This document shows positions 10,286 to 20,129 of a DNA stretch of 64,000 nt, piece after piece. A program made the translations under genes and the position numbers. The notes under the pieces were generated by a model that was not told where the DNA came from, searched no databases, and saw only the letters and a list, made by a program, of their open reading frames with translations. Source of the stretch: Rhizobium sp. Leaf371 (GTDB lineage: Bacteria; Pseudomonadota; Alphaproteobacteria; Rhizobiales; Rhizobiaceae); assembly GCF_001424045.1 (NCBI RefSeq), contig NZ_LMQB01000027.1, forward strand, positions 151,399 through 215,398. The letters run 5' to 3'. The stretch's first letter is position 1; each line of letters begins with the position of its first letter.

Positions 10286-10777
10286 ATGAGACAGATCATG
10301 GTCAGTGCAGCCCTCGTCGTAATGACGATCCTCGGATGCGACGATAGCGTCAGTCAGTGCCACTATGTCGATACCGTGAAAGGGTCCTGGGAGACGGTCG
10401 CTGCCTGTGACGACCAGTCCCAGAAGAAACTGCCGGCCTACACGAATGCCAGCTATCCCGTGATCGTCGCCATGTGCGAGAAGACGGTGGACGCGCCGAT
10501 CGCCGCCGCGGCCGAAAGCGACATCGTCGCTCCGCCGGCAACGCCGCCGGTCACGCCCGCCCCTTCGACGTTACCGGCCGTGACCACGGCCGAAACACCG
10601 CCGGCACCACCCGCGGCCAATGGCGAGGCCGCCGCACGCAAGCCTTTGCCCGAGCGGGCCTATGCGATGATCCGCGGTGTGCTGCCGGATGGCCAGAAGA
10701 TCCGCCATGCCATCTCCGTTCCCGTTCATTACATCGGCGATGGCTATTCCTGGGTTGCGACGCGCATCGCGCGGTGA
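10286..10777 (+). CDS. Hypothetical exported or lipoprotein-like protein, proline/alanine-rich middle
   Basis: A 163-residue protein of unknown function. The N-terminus is hydrophobic (residues 4-17) and ends ILGC, a borderline lipobox, so a lipoprotein is possible. Two cysteines (about 25 and 41) precede a Pro/Ala/Thr-rich linker (about 75-120), then a compact C-terminal part (RAYAMIRGVLPDGQ...YIGDGYSWVATRI). The AGGAGATGAG before the start is a good ribosome site. Convergent with the DUF2336 gene. Confidence 0.65.
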   Translation: MRQIMVSAALVVMTILGCDDSVSQCHYVDTVKGSWETVAACDDQSQKKLPAYTNASYPVIVAMCEKTVDAPIAAAAESDIVAPPATPPVTPAPSTLPAVTTAETPPAPPAANGEAAARKPLPERAYAMIRGVLPDGQKIRHAISVPVHYIGDGYSWVATRIAR

Positions 10778-10817
10778 GGCGTGTATCAATCGGCCCGACT
10801 GCGAACGCCTGTCGGCT

Positions 10818-11945
10818 TCAGGCCGCCTGTCGCGCAGCGACGTTCGCATAGTCGCGAGCGAAGCGCCGCTGTTCGGCAATCGCGAGTTTCTCGACGCATT
10901 CCGAAAGACCGGAACTGTCTGCCGTGTGGCGAAGGCGCTGGACGAGGACGGAGGCAATGGAGGCTGCCGGAATATGGCTGCCCTGCCGACGCTCCCGGCG
11001 CCAGATCAGGATGGCCTCGGCGAAGAGCGTGCTGACGTCGCGGCCGAGCCCCCCCTTTTCGAACAAAGCCTGGAGCGCTTGCGTCCGACCGTCCGATAGG
11101 ATGGAGCGGACCCGCTTTCCGCCGACACGGGTCAGGTCTTCGATGGCGGTTGCGAAAAAATCGATGCGTCCGTGGCAAAGCGCGTTGACGAGCAAGGCCG
11201 GTGTCAGGCGCCCCGTGACCCGGAGTTCCTCCACAAGACCCCTGATGTCGGCATCTTCAACCATGCCCGCCATGTCGATGGCGGCCGTCTCGCAAGCCTG
11301 TCGCGCGACCCGCTGAAGGCGTTCTGCACCGATGACGGCCTGGAGAAAGGCCGTGCCGTTGAGCGCGGCGCCAACCTGCTCGACCAGCACCTGGCGGGCA
11401 TCGGCGGGCAGGTCTTCGCGTTCCAAAAGCAGGTTGCGGATGCTGCACACATCGCCCAGACGATCGGCGAGGCGCTTCAAGGTTCGGCGGGACAGGTCGG
11501 CTGCCGTGTTTTCAAGGAGGATCATGACCTCAGGCACGCCGCCGACCTCGCCGATGGCAGCGGCCACCCCACGCGACACCAGCCTGCGGGAGGCGATGAA
11601 GGCGCGCAGTTCCGCTGTTCCCCGCGCCGCAAGGTCGATCAGGTCGTCATCCGAAAGGACGGGCGAGCGGGTGGCGACGGCAAAGGCGATTTCCGGCTGG
11701 TCTTGGGCCAGCGACAGGATGATCGAGCGGGGCGCTTCCGGCGCCGCGGCGAGAGCTTCGGCCAGGGCCAGTCGAACCTTTGGCGACGGATCATCCAGCA
11801 GAAAGGTCATGGCCATGTCGGCCGCGTGCCGGTCGATCCTGTCGCCGTCCTTGGCGCAATACGCGCGTGCGAGTGCGCTTGCGGCGCGGGCGCGGTCCGT
11901 CGCCTTGGCGGTTTCGACCCAGCGAAGAAATGCTTGTATGATCAC
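10818..11945 (-). CDS. DUF2336 domain-containing protein
   Basis: A 375-residue, mainly helical soluble protein of the alphaproteobacterial DUF2336 family. HEAT-like repeats can be seen: DPSPKVRLALAEALA near residues 50-65, followed by repeated helix pairs. Members are uncharacterised in general, and a scaffold or signalling role is only a guess. GTG at 11943-11945 (VIIQAFLRWVETAK) gives the expected N-terminus. The frame is open upstream but becomes the shadow of the divergent CitE-like gene, so the longer version is rejected. Confidence 0.8.
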   Translation of the reverse strand: MIIQAFLRWVETAKATDRARAASALARAYCAKDGDRIDRHAADMAMTFLLDDPSPKVRLALAEALAAAPEAPRSIILSLAQDQPEIAFAVATRSPVLSDDDLIDLAARGTAELRAFIASRRLVSRGVAAAIGEVGGVPEVMILLENTAADLSRRTLKRLADRLGDVCSIRNLLLEREDLPADARQVLVEQVGAALNGTAFLQAVIGAERLQRVARQACETAAIDMAGMVEDADIRGLVEELRVTGRLTPALLVNALCHGRIDFFATAIEDLTRVGGKRVRSILSDGRTQALQALFEKGGLGRDVSTLFAEAILIWRRERRQGSHIPAASIASVLVQRLRHTADSSGLSECVEKLAIAEQRRFARDYANVAARQAA

Positions 11946-12020
11946 CGACGCCCCACTACGCAAAACGGTCAGATGCTGATGCCATGATGGTAAGCGGGAA
12001 ACGTTTAAGATTGGTTCACC

Positions 12021-12683
12021 ATGTCGATTAACGCTCATGAAACCGGGCCGATCGTGTTTCTCGATGCGACAGAGGCGATGCCGGGCCCCTGCTTTGCCCT
12101 CGTCCATCGCTGGCAAGCCGAGGTTTGCGCTGCGCGACCGCAGCGTCTGCTCCTGTCGCTCGATCTCGATCACCTCGAAACGGACGGCTGCGCGGCGCTG
12201 TTCGATCGCGTGCAACCGTCCGGGATTTTGCTGACGGGATGCCGCGGACGCGCCGATCTTCAGGCGGCCGACGTCGCCCTCGGGGTCATCGAAGCGGAAA
12301 CGGGGCGCGCCGCCGGCAGCCTGTCGATCGTCGCCGTCTTCGGCGCGGCATCCGCATCCTTTCTCGGCGCGGATCGTCTTGCGGGCGGGTCGCCCCGCCT
12401 GATTGCCATCGTCCTGGACGAAGACGCGCTGGCCGCCGCGATCGGCCTGTCGCCGGAGACGGCACGGTCGCTGTCGCCGGCGATCCTGCTGGCGCGCGGC
12501 ACAATGACGCTTCAGGCCGCCGATGTCGGCGTGCCCTGCTTCTGGTCCCTGCCCTCCGGTGAAACGGATGGCTATGCGCTGAAACGCCTGCGGGATGCCG
12601 CCGTTCAGCAGGGTTTTCGGGATGTGGTGGTCGGGACCCCTGCCCATTGGGTGGCGTTCGGACAAGCCGAGCGCCGGAACTGA
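12021..12683 (+). CDS. CitE/HpcH-HpaI aldolase-like protein, probably degenerate
   Basis: A 220-residue protein whose order of strands resembles the citrate lyase beta/HpcH TIM barrel: LLLSLDLDHLE, PSGILLTGCRGRADL, then SASFLGADRLAGGSPRLIAIVLDEDAL and a C-terminal Gly-Phe-Arg segment. The glutamate of the family IET motif and the metal-binding acid cluster are not evident, so catalysis is doubtful. It is divergent from the DUF2336 gene, 75 bp apart. The similarity is from memory and only moderate, so a hypothetical protein is the fallback. Confidence 0.5.
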   Translation: MSINAHETGPIVFLDATEAMPGPCFALVHRWQAEVCAARPQRLLLSLDLDHLETDGCAALFDRVQPSGILLTGCRGRADLQAADVALGVIEAETGRAAGSLSIVAVFGAASASFLGADRLAGGSPRLIAIVLDEDALAAAIGLSPETARSLSPAILLARGTMTLQAADVGVPCFWSLPSGETDGYALKRLRDAAVQQGFRDVVVGTPAHWVAFGQAERRN

Positions 12684-12702
12684 CGAGACGGGGCAAAGGC
12701 GC

Positions 12703-13305
12703 TCAGCGCTGGGGCCGAATCAGTTCGAAGACATCTCCAGCATCGGCATAGTCCATGTAGCCGAGGCGGCCGACCGGTCGCACCTTGGCCATGTCGAAGC
12801 GCCCGTCGCGCAGGGCGTCCGCGCGGATGTGGATGCCGACCACCTCGCCGATGACGACATGGTTTTCGGCAGGCTCTCCGGACAAGGTCGTCGGCCGGAA
12901 CATCTCCGTCATCCGGCATTCGAGCGCGGCATAGGCTTCGCCCACGAAGGGCGCCTCGACAAGGGTGCCATCCACCGGCGTCAGTCCGGCCGCATCGAAT
13001 TCGCTCTCTCCGTGCGGCAGCGGTGCCGAGGAGCGGTTCATCGGATCGACCAGATCGCGGCTGACGAAGCTTGCCGTGAAGACGCCGGTCTCCTCGATAT
13101 TGCGGACGCTGTCCTTCCATCCCGATGACGAGAACATGACCATCTTCGGCACATCGCTAATGGCGTTGAAGAAGGAATACGGCGCGAGGTTGAGGCTGCC
13201 GTCCTTCGATCGCGTGCCGATCCAGCCGATCGGACGCGGCGAGACGATGGCCTTGAAAGGATCGTGCGGCAGGCCGTGGGCATTGGTGTCGGTGGTGTAG
13301 AACAT
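12703..13305 (-). CDS. Flavin reductase-like, FMN-binding split-barrel protein
   Basis: A 200-residue protein of the flavoredoxin/flavin reductase-like family. The conserved segment PHDPFKAIVSPRPIGWIGT near the N-terminus is typical of the FMN-binding split barrel, and NLAPYSFFNAISDVP and NHVVIGEVVGIHI continue the family pattern. It probably transfers electrons from NAD(P)H to FMN or acts on a small substrate. It lies 10 bp after the nitroreductase gene, so both flavoproteins are co-transcribed. ATG 13303-13305 begins the conserved domain, and upstream codons are shadow. Confidence 0.85.
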   Translation of the reverse strand: MFYTTDTNAHGLPHDPFKAIVSPRPIGWIGTRSKDGSLNLAPYSFFNAISDVPKMVMFSSSGWKDSVRNIEETGVFTASFVSRDLVDPMNRSSAPLPHGESEFDAAGLTPVDGTLVEAPFVGEAYAALECRMTEMFRPTTLSGEPAENHVVIGEVVGIHIRADALRDGRFDMAKVRPVGRLGYMDYADAGDVFELIRPQR

Positions 13306-13315
13306 CGGCCAGGCC

Positions 13316-13900
13316 TCACGCGTCGTTGCCGACCCAGGTGACGATGTCGGACAGGGCCGGACGCGGGCGCTCCGTCGGCGGCACCTGCGGCGAACCGATA
13401 TGAATGAAGCCCGCGACCTTTTCACCGTCACGAATGCCGAGAACCGGATAGGCCCGCTGGTCGAACGCAAACCATTCGCTCAGCCAGTTCGAGCAATAGC
13501 CGAGCGCATTGGCGGCCATCAGCAGGTTGAGGCATACGGCACCGGCCGACATGATCTGCTCCCATTCCGGCACTTTGAAATGCGGCGCCGCCGTGCTGAC
13601 GACGGCAATGACCACGGGGGCGCGGGTCAATCGCGTGTTCTCGACCTTGATCATTTCCTCGGACAGGTCGGGCTTTGCCTCCAGCGCCAGACGGGCAAGC
13701 TGCGCGCTGATGCGGCCGCGCTCTTCGCCGCGATAGACGATGAAGCGCCACGGCGCGAGCTTGCCATGGTCTGGCACGCGTGATGCGAGCGTCAGCATTT
13801 CCTCCATTTCGGCCTGGCCGGGACCGGGCTCGCACATCTGGAAGGCGGGAATGGAGCGGCGTGTCGCCAGATAATCCTTGAGGCCGGGAGCTGTCGTCAT
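13316..13900 (-). CDS. Nitroreductase family protein (FMN-dependent)
   Basis: A 194-residue nitroreductase-fold oxidoreductase. RRSIPAF near residues 14-20 forms the FMN phosphate site (normally RRS), [14 protein letters not shown] is the conserved second motif, and [14 protein letters not shown] and the C-terminal [13 protein letters not shown] match the family. It resembles the small YdjA-like group that acts as a homodimer with FMN. The reducible substrate is unknown. First gene of a two-gene unit with the flavin reductase-like gene. ATG 13898-13900 is used ([11 protein letters not shown]). Confidence 0.87.
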   Translation of the reverse strand: MTTAPGLKDYLATRRSIPAFQMCEPGPGQAEMEEMLTLASRVPDHGKLAPWRFIVYRGEERGRISAQLARLALEAKPDLSEEMIKVENTRLTRAPVVIAVVSTAAPHFKVPEWEQIMSAGAVCLNLLMAANALGYCSNWLSEWFAFDQRAYPVLGIRDGEKVAGFIHIGSPQVPPTERPRPALSDIVTWVGNDA

Positions 13901-14172
13901 GTCGGTCACTTTCACGGATGCGGCCGGGCGAGCAGATGCCGTCACAGGCCGGAATGTCGTCTGCGGCCGGCATCCTCCGCCGGTCGTCAATCTCAAATAC
14001 GGAAGCGGCCTGCCCGGAGCCCAGCAACGGAAGTGCTGTATCCCTGCGTAAACCTGTACCGGTCCTGCACATTATGCAGTAGGTTGCAGCGAGTGAGGTC
14101 CGTGCCGCCAGCCACGAAATCGCCATACCGGCGTCTCAAGTGGAGCCACGTCGTCAGGAAGTCAACCGTCTC

Positions 14173-15261
14173 ATGCGTTACCCGGCTCTTCTTCTCTCGC
14201 TCCGCCTGGATCCCCGTCCGGGCATGGCGCTCGCTGTCTTCTTCGCTTTGGGCGTCGCGGGTGGCGCCCATGCCCAGACCGTGCAAACGGAGGCGGTGCA
14301 GGCCGAAGGAGCGCAGACGCAGCCCTTGCAGACCGATCCTTTCAAGAGCTTCCCCTCGATTTCGGCACCGCCGAAGATGCCCAAGCTGAACAGTTTCAGC
14401 CCGGTCATTCCGAGCGAAGCCGCAAAGGGGCCGACCACGCGCGACGTGCGGCTGGAGGCGCTTCTCAAGGACAAGGGCGGCGCGGTGGAGCAAGGCCTGA
14501 CATGGCGCGTCTTCAGCCCGATCCCCGGCTCCGACGGCAAACTTCCGCTTGTCGCGACGTCGCAGGGTGGCTCGGCGGCCTTCCAGCTCGTCCCCGGCGA
14601 ATATTTCGTCAACGTTGCCTTCGGCCGCGCCGGGGCGACACGCAAGATCCGCGTTGCGGAAACCGGCGCCTTCGAACGGCAGGTTCTGGTGCTCGATGCC
14701 GGCGGCGTCACCCTGAACGCGGTTTCCGGTGCCGATGTTCGGATACCTCAGGGCGAACTGTCCTTCTCGATCTTTTCCTTCGACGTGAAGGAAGACGGCG
14801 AGCGGGCGCTGGTGGTCGCGGACGTGAAGCCGAATACCGTCGTTCGACTGAACACCGGCACCTACCACGTCGTCTCGAACTACGGCTCCGTCAACGCCGT
14901 CATCCGCGCGGATATCCAGGTGGAAGCGGGCAAGCTGACGGAAGCCACGATCCAGCACCGTGCCGCCAAGCTCACCTTGAAGCTGGTCGCCGAGCCGGGC
15001 GGCGAAGCGATCGCCGATACGGCCTGGTCGATCCTGACCTCCTCCGGCGATGTGGTCAGCGAAAGCGTCGGCGCCTTCCCCACGCTGGTTCTTGCCGAAG
15101 GCGACTACAGCGCGGTCGCCCGCAACAACGAGAAGATCTACCAGCGCGATTTCACCGTCACCGCCGGCGTCAATGCCGATGTCGAGGTGCTTCTGTCGAA
15201 TACGGCGGCCCAGCCGGGCGCGCAGTCCGCATCCGTCGCACCGGCGAACGCCCAGGACTGA
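14173..15261 (+). CDS. Hypothetical exported protein, beta-rich
   Basis: A 362-residue protein with a signal peptide (residues 1-35, ending AGGAHAQ) and a mature part rich in beta strands, so a periplasmic location is expected. A Gln/Thr-rich linker follows the signal. The remainder has repeated Ig- or prealbumin-like strands such as QGGSAAFQLVPGEYFVNVAFG, VRLNTGTYHVVSNYG and VLAEGDYSAVARNN, which may be three related modules. No catalytic motif is seen. ATG 14173 gives a normal signal peptide and is preferred to an in-frame ATG 11 codons earlier. Confidence 0.7.
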   Translation: MRYPALLLSLRLDPRPGMALAVFFALGVAGGAHAQTVQTEAVQAEGAQTQPLQTDPFKSFPSISAPPKMPKLNSFSPVIPSEAAKGPTTRDVRLEALLKDKGGAVEQGLTWRVFSPIPGSDGKLPLVATSQGGSAAFQLVPGEYFVNVAFGRAGATRKIRVAETGAFERQVLVLDAGGVTLNAVSGADVRIPQGELSFSIFSFDVKEDGERALVVADVKPNTVVRLNTGTYHVVSNYGSVNAVIRADIQVEAGKLTEATIQHRAAKLTLKLVAEPGGEAIADTAWSILTSSGDVVSESVGAFPTLVLAEGDYSAVARNNEKIYQRDFTVTAGVNADVEVLLSNTAAQPGAQSASVAPANAQD

Positions 15262-15303
15262 GCCGAGGATCGAGCGGGCCAAGTCCGAAGCCCGCAGACG
15301 AAA

Positions 15304-15329
15304 GAAGCCGGACTTTTCAGCCCGGCTTC
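15304..15329. terminator. Bidirectional terminator hairpin between exported protein gene and thrS
   Basis: An 8-bp stem (GAAGCCGG/CCGGCTTC) with a 10-nt loop. It is followed by CGTTT on the plus strand and TTTCGTC on the minus strand, and lies between two convergent genes. Confidence 0.6.
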
Positions 15330-15354
15330 CGTTTCAATCCTCGTGCGATCTTCG

Positions 15355-17346
15355 TCAGACGGCTGCGGCGGCACGGGCCTTGCGGGCTTCGGCCTTGCGG
15401 CGAAGGTCGGGCGGCGTTGCCTCTTCCACCAGACTTGCAATCGCTTCATCGAGCGTCATCGGGGTTTGCGCCTGCGAACCGAGGCGACGGATGTTGACCG
15501 TCCGCTCTTCCGCCTCGCGCTTGCCGCAGACGATGATGACCGGAACCTTGGTGACCGAGTGTTCGCGGACCTTGTAGTTGATCTTCTCGTTGCGGAAGTC
15601 GGTTTCCACCGTCAGGCCGGCCTCCCGCAGGAGTTCCGCCACGTCCTCGCCGTAAGCATCCGCTTCGGACGTGATGGTGGCGACCACGATCTGCAGCGGC
15701 GAGACCCAGAGCGGCATATGGCCGGCGAAGTTCTCGATGAGAATGCCGAGGAAGCGTTCCATCGAGCCGCAGATCGCGCGGTGGATCATCACCGGCTTGG
15801 TCTTTTCCGAATTGCTGTCGATATAGAAGGCACCGAAGCGCTCCGGCAGGTTGAAGTCGACCTGCGTCGTGCCGCACTGCCATTCGCGACCGATGGCATC
15901 CTTCAGCGTATATTCGAATTTCGGGCCGTAGAAAGCGCCCTCGCCCGGCAGAATGCCGGTCTTGATACGGCCTTCCGACTGCGCCTCGATCGTCTTCAGG
16001 ACGTCCATCATGACGCTCTCGGCACGATCCCAGAGTTCGTCGGAACCGACGCGCTTTTCCGGGCGCGTGGAAAGCTTGACGACGACTTCGTCGAAACCGA
16101 AATCCTCGTAGACCGACAGGATGAGGTCGTTGATGCGCAGGCACTCTGCCGCCATCTGCTCGTCCGTGCAGAAGACATGCGCATCGTCCTGCGTGAAGCC
16201 GCGCACGCGCATCAGCCCATGCAGGGCGCCCGAAGGTTCGTAGCGATGCACATTGCCGAATTCCGCAAGGCGGATCGGCAGTTCGCGGTAGGACTTCAAG
16301 CCGTGCTTGAAGATCTGCACGTGACCCGGGCAGTTCATCGGCTTCAGCGCGAAGACGCGATCGTCATCCGTATCGTCGCCGGCAACCGTCACCTTGAACA
16401 TGTTGTCGCGGTACCAGCCCCAGTGACCGGAGGTCTCCCAGAGCGACTTGTCCAGCACCTGCGGCGCATTGACCTCCTGATAGGTACCGGCGAGGCGACG
16501 GCGCATATAGGCGACCAGCGTCTGGAAGATACGCCAGCCCTTGCCATGCCAGAAGACGACGCCCGGTCCCTCCTCCTGGAAATGGAACAGGTCCATCTCG
16601 CGGCCGAGCTTGCGGTGGTCGCGTTTCTCGGCCTCGGCAAGGACGTTCAGATAGTGGTCGAGGTCTTCCTGCGTATGCCAGGCCGTGCCGTAGATGCGGG
16701 TCAGCATGGGATTGTTGCTGTCGCCACGCCAATAGGCGCCAGCCACCTTCATCAGCTTGAAGGCGGTGCCGATCTGGCCCGTGGAGGCCATATGCGGACC
16801 GCGGCAGAGGTCGAACCAGTCGCCCTGGTAATAGATCTTCAGGTCCTGGCCTTCGGCGATCGCATCGACCAGTTCGACCTTGTAGGCCTCGCCCTTGTCG
16901 GCAAAGACCTGACGCGCCTTGTCGCGCGGCCAGACTTCCTTGGTGAAGGGCTTGTTGCGCTGGATGATCTCCTTCATCCGCTTTTCGATCTTCGGCAGAT
17001 CGTCGGGCGTGAAAGGCTCGGCCTTGGCGAAATCGTAGTAGAAGCCGTTCTCGATGACCGGGCCGATGGTCACCTGCGTGCCGGGCCAGAGTTCCTGCAC
17101 CGCCTCCGCCATGACATGGGCGGCGTCGTGGCGGATGAGTTCCAGCGCGCGCGGGTCTTCGCGGGTGACGATCTCAAGCCGCCCGTTCTCGACCGGGTCG
17201 GACAGGTCGCGCAGCGTCCCGTCCAGCGCGATGGCGACGGCCTTCTTGGCAAGCGACTTGGAAATCGATTCGGCAACCTCGCGGCCGGTCGTGCCGGGGG
17301 CGAATTCGCGGATGGAGCCATCGGGAAACGTGAGGGCAACGGACAT
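15355..17346 (-). CDS. thrS: Threonyl-tRNA synthetase
   Basis: Class II synthetase charging tRNA-Thr, 663 residues, the usual bacterial length. Domains in order: TGS (1-60), editing domain with [10 protein letters not shown] (zinc/editing His), catalytic core with motif 2 [15 protein letters not shown] and the zinc-binding Cys in [15 protein letters not shown], and the anticodon-binding domain from about residue 540. Start [11 protein letters not shown] is the TGS beginning. Convergent with the exported protein gene and followed by the terminator at 15304-15329. The 167-bp spacer upstream separates it from yidD. Confidence 0.97.
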   Translation of the reverse strand: MSVALTFPDGSIREFAPGTTGREVAESISKSLAKKAVAIALDGTLRDLSDPVENGRLEIVTREDPRALELIRHDAAHVMAEAVQELWPGTQVTIGPVIENGFYYDFAKAEPFTPDDLPKIEKRMKEIIQRNKPFTKEVWPRDKARQVFADKGEAYKVELVDAIAEGQDLKIYYQGDWFDLCRGPHMASTGQIGTAFKLMKVAGAYWRGDSNNPMLTRIYGTAWHTQEDLDHYLNVLAEAEKRDHRKLGREMDLFHFQEEGPGVVFWHGKGWRIFQTLVAYMRRRLAGTYQEVNAPQVLDKSLWETSGHWGWYRDNMFKVTVAGDDTDDDRVFALKPMNCPGHVQIFKHGLKSYRELPIRLAEFGNVHRYEPSGALHGLMRVRGFTQDDAHVFCTDEQMAAECLRINDLILSVYEDFGFDEVVVKLSTRPEKRVGSDELWDRAESVMMDVLKTIEAQSEGRIKTGILPGEGAFYGPKFEYTLKDAIGREWQCGTTQVDFNLPERFGAFYIDSNSEKTKPVMIHRAICGSMERFLGILIENFAGHMPLWVSPLQIVVATITSEADAYGEDVAELLREAGLTVETDFRNEKINYKVREHSVTKVPVIIVCGKREAEERTVNIRRLGSQAQTPMTLDEAIASLVEEATPPDLRRKAEARKARAAAAV

Positions 17347-17513
17347 TGTCTATCTCCTATCCAGTCCCGCCAACGAATGCGGGTGGGGAATGCGATGAAT
17401 GGGGCCGCGTGGGGCTTTAGAGGCCACGAGGTTTCCCTGCGGACGCGCGCGGTATAATGGCATTCGCCGCATGTGGAAAGAGGTCAAGGGCGCCTGCCCT
17501 CCTCGGTCCGGCC

Positions 17514-17867
17514 TCAGGACGCTCGCCGCCAGGGTGCCAGCCAGCGCAGCCTGCCTTCGAGTTTCGGCGGTACCGGGTCCAGCCCGCCCTTTCCGCCGGG
17601 GCCGCAGCGGGCGATCCGGTAGAGCGTCATCCAGCTTCCCGGCCACAGACCATGACGGGCGATCGCCTCATAGCCATATTCGGAACAGGTCGGCACATGG
17701 CGACAGCCCGCACCGATGAAGCTCGACAAGGTCAGCTGGTAAAGGCGGACCAGCCCCATGCCCGCCAGGCGGCCCGGCGTTTTGCGGAACGGACCCTGCC
17801 AGTTGCGCCCCCTGTAGGGGCCGGGTCGGCCGGCGCCGTGCTCGCACTCCGCTTTACCGTCGCACAT
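17514..17867 (-). CDS. yidD: Membrane protein insertion efficiency factor YidD
   Basis: A 117-residue member of the YidD (UPF0161) family, which assists insertion of inner-membrane proteins. The signature is clear: LYQLTLSSFIGAGCRHVPTCSEYGYEAI, with its cysteines, followed by WMTLYRIARCGPGGKGGLDPVP. An N-terminal extension of about 45 polar residues is longer than in E. coli. The start is 2 bp after the stop of the IscU-like gene, so the two are translationally coupled, an arrangement I recall from related genomes. Confidence 0.92.
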   Translation of the reverse strand: MCDGKAECEHGAGRPGPYRGRNWQGPFRKTPGRLAGMGLVRLYQLTLSSFIGAGCRHVPTCSEYGYEAIARHGLWPGSWMTLYRIARCGPGGKGGLDPVPPKLEGRLRWLAPWRRAS

Positions 17868-17869
17868 GG

Positions 17870-18331
17870 TCAGACATGCGCCTTTTCCGCCTGCTGCGCG
17901 TCGGAGCGCGCGGCCTCGACCTGCCCGATCGCATCCACCACGGCATCGAAGGTCAGCATGGTCGAGGCATGGCGGGCCTTGTAATCCTTGACCGGGCGGA
18001 GAATGCGCATGTCGGAGAACCGCCCGTCGGGGCCTTCGCCATCGGCCTTGAGCATGGCGAGCATCGCCTCTCGCGCCGCCCTCACCTCGTCCACGCTCGC
18101 ACCCACGATGTTGCGCGCGAGGATGGACGACGAGGCCTGACCCAGCGCACATGCCTTGACGTCATGGGCGAAATCCGTGATGTGCCCGTCGGCCATGCGG
18201 ATGGTGACCTTCACCTTGGAGCCGCACAGCTTGGAGTGGGCCGACGCCTCCGCGTCCGCCGGCTCGAGGCGCCCGCTGCGCGGAATGTTTCCGGCGAATT
18301 CGAGAATGCGGCTGTTGTAGATATCATCCAT
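17870..18331 (-). CDS. IscU/NifU-N-like iron-sulfur scaffold homologue lacking the third cysteine
   Basis: A 153-residue member of the IscU/SufU family that builds Fe-S clusters in cytoplasmic scaffolds. C36 (LCGSKV) and C61 (KACALGQASSS) match the first two ligands. The usual CGD aspartate is serine (S38), and the third ligand position reads RHAS (120-123) instead of an Arg-x-x-Cys pattern, so cluster assembly in the standard way is unlikely. The start MDDIYNSRI is the usual family N-terminus. It is followed directly by yidD and is divergent from folE. A transferred or regulatory role is possible. Confidence 0.82.
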   Translation of the reverse strand: MDDIYNSRILEFAGNIPRSGRLEPADAEASAHSKLCGSKVKVTIRMADGHITDFAHDVKACALGQASSSILARNIVGASVDEVRAAREAMLAMLKADGEGPDGRFSDMRILRPVKDYKARHASTMLTFDAVVDAIGQVEAARSDAQQAEKAHV

Positions 18332-18710
18332 GATACGGCCATCCCGCTGTCGTGCCCGTTCGACGTCCGAAAATGGGCAATCGATATGATTTCGCGTGGA
18401 TATAGTCACGAGGCGGATGATTTTCTCCACCTTGGCGGAAAAAAGAACCGGGGCGTCGCGTCGGCCTCTTTTACACCCGTTGCCATATATTATATGGTGC
18501 CTACGGAAAAGGCGACAGGGCAGAGGTGCTGCTGTCGCTTGTTGTTTTGGGAACCGTGCCGAATGGGGGAGAGCCTTGACCTCTCTTTCCGTAAAGCCCC
18601 GGAGCCCGCCAACGGCAACCGAAGCCTGGCGACATGCGCGGGCGACCGGTGAGTGGCGAGTTGTCCGTAACGATCAACGTCAAGCTACGCGCCACGCAGC
18701 AGAGGCCATC
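18332..18710. other. Divergent promoter region between IscU-like gene and folE
   Basis: This 379-bp gap holds no gene I can support. It contains the palindrome listed at 18483-18497. On the minus strand that palindrome contains a perfect TATAAT, a possible -10 box for the IscU-like gene. No clear sigma-70 pair is seen for folE. Confidence 0.5.
18483..18497. promoter_or_regulatory. 15-bp palindrome, candidate operator or -10 region
   Basis: CCATATATTATATGG is a perfect odd-length palindrome (7-bp arms around one T) in a GC-rich region between two divergent genes. On the minus strand it includes TATAAT. It could be a repressor site, a promoter or both. The protein that binds is unknown. Confidence 0.4.
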
Positions 18711-19328
18711 ATGGATGCCATCGTGAAGAATTTCCCGTCGCAAACGGACGTCGACGGTCGGCCGTCGCAGAAGGAAGCCGAGGACGCCGTGCGTGTGCTC
18801 CTGCGTTGGGCAGGCGACGATCCGCAGCGCGAGGGCCTGCTCGACACGCCGACACGCGTCGTGAAAGCCTATAAGGAGCTCTTCTCCGGCTATGATCTTG
18901 CCGCCGAGGACGTTTTGGGCCGCACCTTCGAGGAGGTGGCGGGCTTCGACGATATCGTGCTGGTCAAGGATATCGTCTTTCATTCGCATTGCGAGCACCA
19001 CATGCTGCCTGTCATCGGCCGGGCGCACGTCGCCTATCTCCCGGAAGGCCGCGTTCTCGGCCTCTCGAAGATTGCACGGGTGGTCGATATCTTCGGGCGG
19101 CGGCTGCAGACGCAGGAGAGCATGACGGCGCAGATCGCCGGTGCGATCAACGAGACGCTGCGTCCGCGCGGCGTGGCCGTGATGATCGAGGCCGAGCATA
19201 TGTGCATGGCCATGCGCGGCGTGTTGAAGCAGGGCTCGACCACGCTGACCACGACCTTCACCGGCTCCTTCAAGACGGACCCGGCCGAGCAGGCCCGCTT
19301 CATGTCGATGGTGCGCGGTTTCCGCTAA
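18711..19328 (+). CDS. folE: GTP cyclohydrolase I
   Basis: Converts GTP to 7,8-dihydroneopterin triphosphate, the first step of folate synthesis. 205 residues, typical for the zinc-dependent type IA enzyme. The zinc and catalytic residues lie in [10 protein letters not shown] and in EHMCMAMRG near the C-terminus. [16 protein letters not shown] and [19 protein letters not shown] are also conserved. ATG 18711 gives the standard start. A long upstream open stretch is shadow. Followed by hisI on the same strand 202 bp on. Confidence 0.96.
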   Translation: MDAIVKNFPSQTDVDGRPSQKEAEDAVRVLLRWAGDDPQREGLLDTPTRVVKAYKELFSGYDLAAEDVLGRTFEEVAGFDDIVLVKDIVFHSHCEHHMLPVIGRAHVAYLPEGRVLGLSKIARVVDIFGRRLQTQESMTAQIAGAINETLRPRGVAVMIEAEHMCMAMRGVLKQGSTTLTTTFTGSFKTDPAEQARFMSMVRGFR

Positions 19329-19530
19329 GCACCGGTTCGACCGCGCAAAACTGCCGGTCCAGACCGTGCCGCACAGGCGCCAGACCGTTCGGATGCACGG
19401 CAGGTACCTTTCTCCTACTCTCCCGTGCCTTCCGGAGCGAGCGCCATTGTCGCGCTCTCCGGCACGCTGTAAATCTGGTGAAGATGCCCGTCAGGCGCAG
19501 GCATCTGCACGTTTAGCCGGAGTCCCCACC

Positions 19531-20001
19531 ATGCCCCTCGTCTTTGCCCAGCCGTCATCCGACAAATTCCATGTCGAGGAAGGCGTCGTCTTCACACCGC
19601 GGTTCGACGGGCACGGTCTGGTGACGGCCGTGGTCACGGATGCTGCGGATGGGATGCTGCTGATGGTGGCGCACATGAATGCGGAAGCGCTGGCGCTGAC
19701 GGTCGAGACGGGGATTGCCCATTACTACAGCCGGTCCCGAAAGGCCCTCTGGAAGAAGGGGGAAACCTCGGGCAATCTGCAGACCGTCATCGAGCTGCGA
19801 ACCGATTGCGACCAGGATGCGGTCTGGCTGAGGGTGAAGGTCGCCGGCCACGACGCGACTTGCCATACGGGGCGTCGTTCGTGCTTCTACCGGTCGGTCG
19901 ACATTGCCGATGGCGCGGTGAGGCTGACCGTTCGCGACGATATCCGGCATTTCGATCCGAATGCGGTGTACGAAAAGACGGGCGGCAGCGATAAGAAATA
20001 A
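19531..20001 (+). CDS. hisI: Phosphoribosyl-AMP cyclohydrolase
   Basis: Third step of histidine synthesis: opens the adenine ring of phosphoribosyl-AMP. 156 residues, the stand-alone bacterial form without HisE. Signatures: [28 protein letters not shown], the metal ligands in the DCDQDA region, and two further cysteines in [11 protein letters not shown]. Start ATG 19531 ([13 protein letters not shown]). A folE-hisI neighbourhood is familiar in Rhizobiales, though the two act in different pathways. Confidence 0.95.
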   Translation: MPLVFAQPSSDKFHVEEGVVFTPRFDGHGLVTAVVTDAADGMLLMVAHMNAEALALTVETGIAHYYSRSRKALWKKGETSGNLQTVIELRTDCDQDAVWLRVKVAGHDATCHTGRRSCFYRSVDIADGAVRLTVRDDIRHFDPNAVYEKTGGSDKK

Positions 20002-20129
20002 GCAGCTGCTTCTATTTGAGACAGTTTTCCGGAGGCTAAACGAAGTTTCAATGTCCTTGGCGCTCTAATGTCTTCAGATAAGGCCGAAGCCTTCAGAAGG
20101 GGCCCGGCCATTTGGCGGACAGGTGCCCC

